This document shows, one piece after another, positions 61,097-64,000 of a DNA stretch of 64,000 bases. The stretch comes from Siphonodentalium dalli (lineage: Eukaryota; Mollusca; Scaphopoda; Gadilida; Siphonodentaliidae), in assembly GCA_032622095.1 (NCBI GenBank), contig CP136068.1, positions 124,813,989-124,877,988 on the forward strand, written 5' to 3'. The position numbers were made by a program, and so were the translations under genes. Position 1 is the first letter of the stretch; every line of letters starts with the position of its first letter. A model generated the notes under the pieces. The model saw only the letters and a program-made list of their open reading frames with translations, had not been told where the DNA came from and searched no databases.

Positions 61097-62470
61097 GACT
61101 AGAAGGTGACCCGACTTCGTCCGGGCTTTGACCTTGAATTGACCATTTTGAAGGTCAAGGTCAGGTGGGGTCAAACACCAACACCCCAAAAATGGTGGAA
61201 ATCGGCCCAGCGGATACCGTGAAATCGGCCAAGCGGATACCGAGATACCCTATATGCATCAAATTTCGTCCGTAAAAATCCGCCAGTTTAACCCGATTTG
61301 ATTTCCACTCAAGTATATAAACGCGCCTCATATACAGATAAATTACCATCGGTGCCCGAGATATCGCCAAGACGTCTGAAACAGTCAAATGCATCGGCCG
61401 GTTAAGCGTTAACGTGATCTAACGTTGTGACCTCTAACGACGTCATAGAAATTACGCATTGTTTTTATCCTGATGGAAGATAGTACCACTTCTTCTTGAT
61501 AATTGAGGCAGATAACTAAAACGGATACATACGCATTAAATATCGTTGGAAAGAGGAAACACGAAAGATTCTCACAGTGTCATTATTATGACTGGCATTT
61601 TATTATTCGCGCTGTTTCGAATCGATTGGTAAGCACCGAACTCAAATGAAAGTCCCGTAACACAGCGTAAAAACAGATTTGACCTCGGCACGTGAAAAGT
61701 TGACATCGGATCTGAAAATCAATAGGCCTATGCCACGTGGGGTCAAACACCAACACCCCAAAAATGGTGGAAATCGGCCCAGCGGATACCGGGAAATCGG
61801 CCCAACGGATACCGAGATACCCTATGCATCAAATTTCGTCCGTAAAAATCCGCCAGTTTAACCCGATTTGATTTCCACTCAAGTATATAATCGCGCCCCA
61901 TATACACACGCTCATTAATTATCAAGTTTCAACGTAAAGATAAATTACCATCGGTGCCCGAGATATCGCCAAGACGTCTGAAACAGTCAAATGCATCGGC
62001 CGGTTAAGCGTTAACGTGATCTAAAGTTATGACCTCTAACGACGTCATAGAAGTTACGCATTGTTTTTATCCTGATGGAAGATAGTACCACTTCTTCTTG
62101 ATAATTGAGGCAGATAACTAAAACGGATACATACGCATTATATATCGTTGGAAAGAGGAAACACGAAAGATTCTAACAGTGTCATTATTATGACTGGCAT
62201 TTTATTATTCGCGCTGTTTCGAATAGATTTGTAAGCACCGAACTCAAATGAAAGTCCCGTAACACAGCGTAAAAACAGATTTGACTTCGGCACGTGAAAA
62301 GTTGACCTCTGATCTGAAAATTAATATGCCTATGCCACTTCCCGACCGATAGTACTCTCACATACGAAGTTTCATCGAAATCGGCTAGGCCGTTTTCGAG
62401 TCCATCGCGATCACACACACACACAGACACACACACACACACACAGATCTTCCAAAATATATAATAGAAT
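61097..62470. mobile_element. CTAGAAGGTGACCCGAC element, unit 2, with internal duplication
   Basis: Head-to-tail with unit 1 and with the same start and the same tail (GAGTCCATCGCGATCACACA, then CTTCCAAAATATATAATAGA). Its middle is a tandem duplication with an offset of 572 bp: 61166-61737 and 61738 to about 62335, beginning GTGGGGTCAAACACCAACAC. The second copy has about 30 extra bases after CCATATACACACGC. The duplicated part includes CATCGGTGCCCGAGATATCG and AGTACCACTTCTTCTTG, which unit 1 lacks. Confidence 0.75.
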
Positions 62471-62715
62471 AGATATATATATATTAAGAGACTCGCCGTA
62501 AGAGAGTACCCCCACATACCATATATATATATATGGCCTTTTATTCCTCCTCCATGGGAGAGTATATTGAGAACATATATAGACATGACAAAAATGTGGA
62601 TATTATGCATAGAAGTACAAAAATCAACATATATATACATAACATATAAAATGGGTATTGCTATGTACATTGGATACGTGTGCACTATACTGTTGTTTAA
62701 TTTTATATGACTCAA

Positions 62716-62869
62716 ATCAGTTGAGGATAATTTATGAATTAATGATGGGCTGCCTCCCGGTGATGGAATTCTGCGTCAGACGCAGAACACATTACAGTAT
62801 AGTTTGATGGCGACATAAACTAAATATGAGATATAAATGACTTCCATCTTGTTTATGCGTGGCGTGCAA
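62716..62869 (+). repeat. Direct repeat flanking the CTAGAAGG elements (right)
   Basis: Copy of 60273-60425 in the same orientation. It shares GATGGCGACATA and GTTTATGCGTGGCGT. Confidence 0.8.
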
Positions 62870-63516
62870 TATGCCCATGTGATGTATCTGAAGTAAATAG
62901 GTTCATATTGGACCTAAATATTCACATATATTCATATTGAACATAAACATTAACATAGGTTCATATTGGATTCTGAATTAAGCCCATATTGTATTTATAC
63001 CCGTTATTCCGTCTTATGGCGCGGGACACAACGAAAAGCACAATATAAAAAGGTTAAGCGATTTAGGTTCACATAGAGCGTAAACAAATAAATAATGCAG
63101 ATATGGGCTTACTTGTGTTTTTGAAAAAAGTTCGATATGAGCCTATTTTCAGAAGAACAGGCTGCTGCATTTACTACATCCAATACGGTGATCAGTATTC
63201 ACGAATGCACATGTGTTCATAATTTAATTGAATAATAGTGGGTCACAACTGACTCAGGCTGTTCTCATGAAAGTATAGAGAATACCTACAGTGTAGTCCC
63301 TCGTGAAAATTCGATATTTCTTTCCAGACACTCGTGATATATATCGGTATTCAAACAAACACTGTAGATATTCTCTATATATCACTTAAAAGGGAGTTAA
63401 TTTCGTAGTCTAAATTAATAGACATGGTTTCATAGCAACGGTTTATGTTTTCAAATCATGAAGCATATTCGACATCCCATATCTACCAAGGACCCTGACA
63501 GTGTGTTTTATTTTAG
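62870..63516. other. Intron sequence before the lectin exon
   Basis: Repeated words such as TTCATATTGGA occur at 62900-62970. A short inverted pair, AGAGAATACCTACAGTGT and ACACTGTAGATATTCTCT, lies at about 63278 and 63360. No further exon is recognised. Confidence 0.45.
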
Positions 63517-63690
63517 GGTACTCATATGTGAAAGAATTCGACTTGATTTACGAAGTTCACATGGATGATGGTGAACATTGGGATGACCATAACGCGGCAT
63601 GTGAGGCAGATGGAGGCCATCTATTCACAATCAAGAATGAAGCAATGTTTGACTGGATCACACAGTTACTAGTCACTTACTATCCTCCGA
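63517..63690 (+). CDS. PAN/apple plus C-type lectin protein, exon 2 (lectin domain start)
   Basis: Acceptor GTTTTATTTTAG. The first two bases complete a Gly codon with the G left at 53257. The exon encodes YSYVKEFDLIYEVHMDDG, then EHWDDHNAACEADGGHLFTI and KNEAMFDWI. This is the first half of a C-type lectin domain: the W-x5-A-x-C and GGHL(x)TI-x-N signature followed by helix 2. Donor CGA, then GTATGT at 63691, again phase 1, so the exon is symmetrical (174 bp). The rest of the domain, including any QPD/EPN and WND sugar-binding motifs, lies beyond the window, so Ca-dependent binding cannot be judged. Confidence 0.88.
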
Positions 63691-63708
63691 GTATGTATTC
63701 TCAATAAG

Positions 63709-64000
63709 ACATATATTTACAATCTACCAATATATATCGACGGGGTGGCAAATTGAAGATACTTGATCGACACTTAAGCTTAATAGCATAATTTAACACT
63801 TAAGCTAATTTAGTTACCTTTAAATTTAGAATCGACATGCGCTTATAACCGACTTGCGCTTTTAAAGTGTGATGCATGTTCAAACTGCATGCATACGTCC
63901 AAATGCAACAGCTCCTATACAGAGATGATCCTAAACATGCCTGTAAATTTTCAAAACATTTGTCCAATAAATGCGGGCTGCAGGGTGAGCCGATGGATTG
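63709..64000. other. Next intron, right edge
   Basis: AT-rich sequence with several CTTAAGC words (63773-63805), similar to the 27.3-27.9 kb cluster but fewer. No further exon within the window. Confidence 0.4.

Noticed and set aside
62188-62715. 175-codon minus-strand frame with Cys-Val repeats
   Set aside because: It crosses the CACACA microsatellite and the tail of the CTAGAAGG element. Sister frames at 60350 and 60911 show the same tail read backwards.

Overview
This is a stretch of an AT-rich animal genome. It has widely spaced short exons with GT/AG junctions, kilobase-scale introns, microsatellites and many transposon remnants, and no prokaryotic gene organisation. The two gene families I can recognise (a Shisa/CYYR1-like six-cysteine membrane adaptor and a secreted PAN/apple plus C-type lectin protein), together with the mix of Helitrons and miniature inverted-repeat elements, suggest a marine invertebrate. 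A lophotrochozoan such as a mollusc is my best guess, but that is inference, not proof. I recognise no rRNA, tRNA, CRISPR array or complete transposase or reverse transcriptase.

Gene 1 (+ strand, about 14.4-34.9 kb, possibly starting near 10.97 kb) encodes a single-pass Shisa-like protein. Three exons are well supported: 14421-14502 (six-cysteine ectodomain), 16871-16980 (last Cys, transmembrane helix, basic stop-transfer) and 34458-34861 (Pro-rich cytosolic tail with PPxY motifs). Splice phases match across both introns. A signal-peptide-like reading frame at 10968-11145 is a tentative first exon. The last intron is about 17 kb and is almost entirely repeats: a 3.4 kb foldback element rich in paired ATGGCG motifs, two families carrying AAGGTCAAGGTCA motifs, a cluster of palindromic CTTAAG motifs, a complete 2.84 kb non-autonomous Helitron and a TTAA-flanked miniature element.

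The interval from about 35 to 52.9 kb is intergenic. It holds a second copy of a 1.9 kb repeat block (37.7-39.7 kb), a 22-copy 31-bp satellite (42.1-42.8 kb), a foldback at 43.1 kb, a second complete double-hairpin element (49.1 kb) and TTAA-flanked elements. Two isolated reading frames (40224-40553 + and 49773-50321 -) are listed as uncertain orphan candidates.

Gene 2 (+ strand, 52939 to beyond the right edge) encodes a secreted lectin. Exon 1 gives a signal peptide and a PAN/apple-like domain, and exon 2 (63517-63690) starts a C-type lectin domain. Both junctions are phase 1. Its 10.3 kb intron holds a second, nearly identical Helitron (55336-58161), a TA-flanked foldback whose empty site is preserved in a nearby duplicate, and head-to-tail copies of an element that begins CTAGAAGGTGACCCGAC.

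The most informative signals are structural: element boundaries fixed by empty sites and paired copies, double-hairpin miniature elements, the satellite with a three-unit higher-order period, and transposon families that spread nuclear-receptor-like and YY1/Pho-like motifs into introns. I did not find convincing evidence of a novel multi-gene system.
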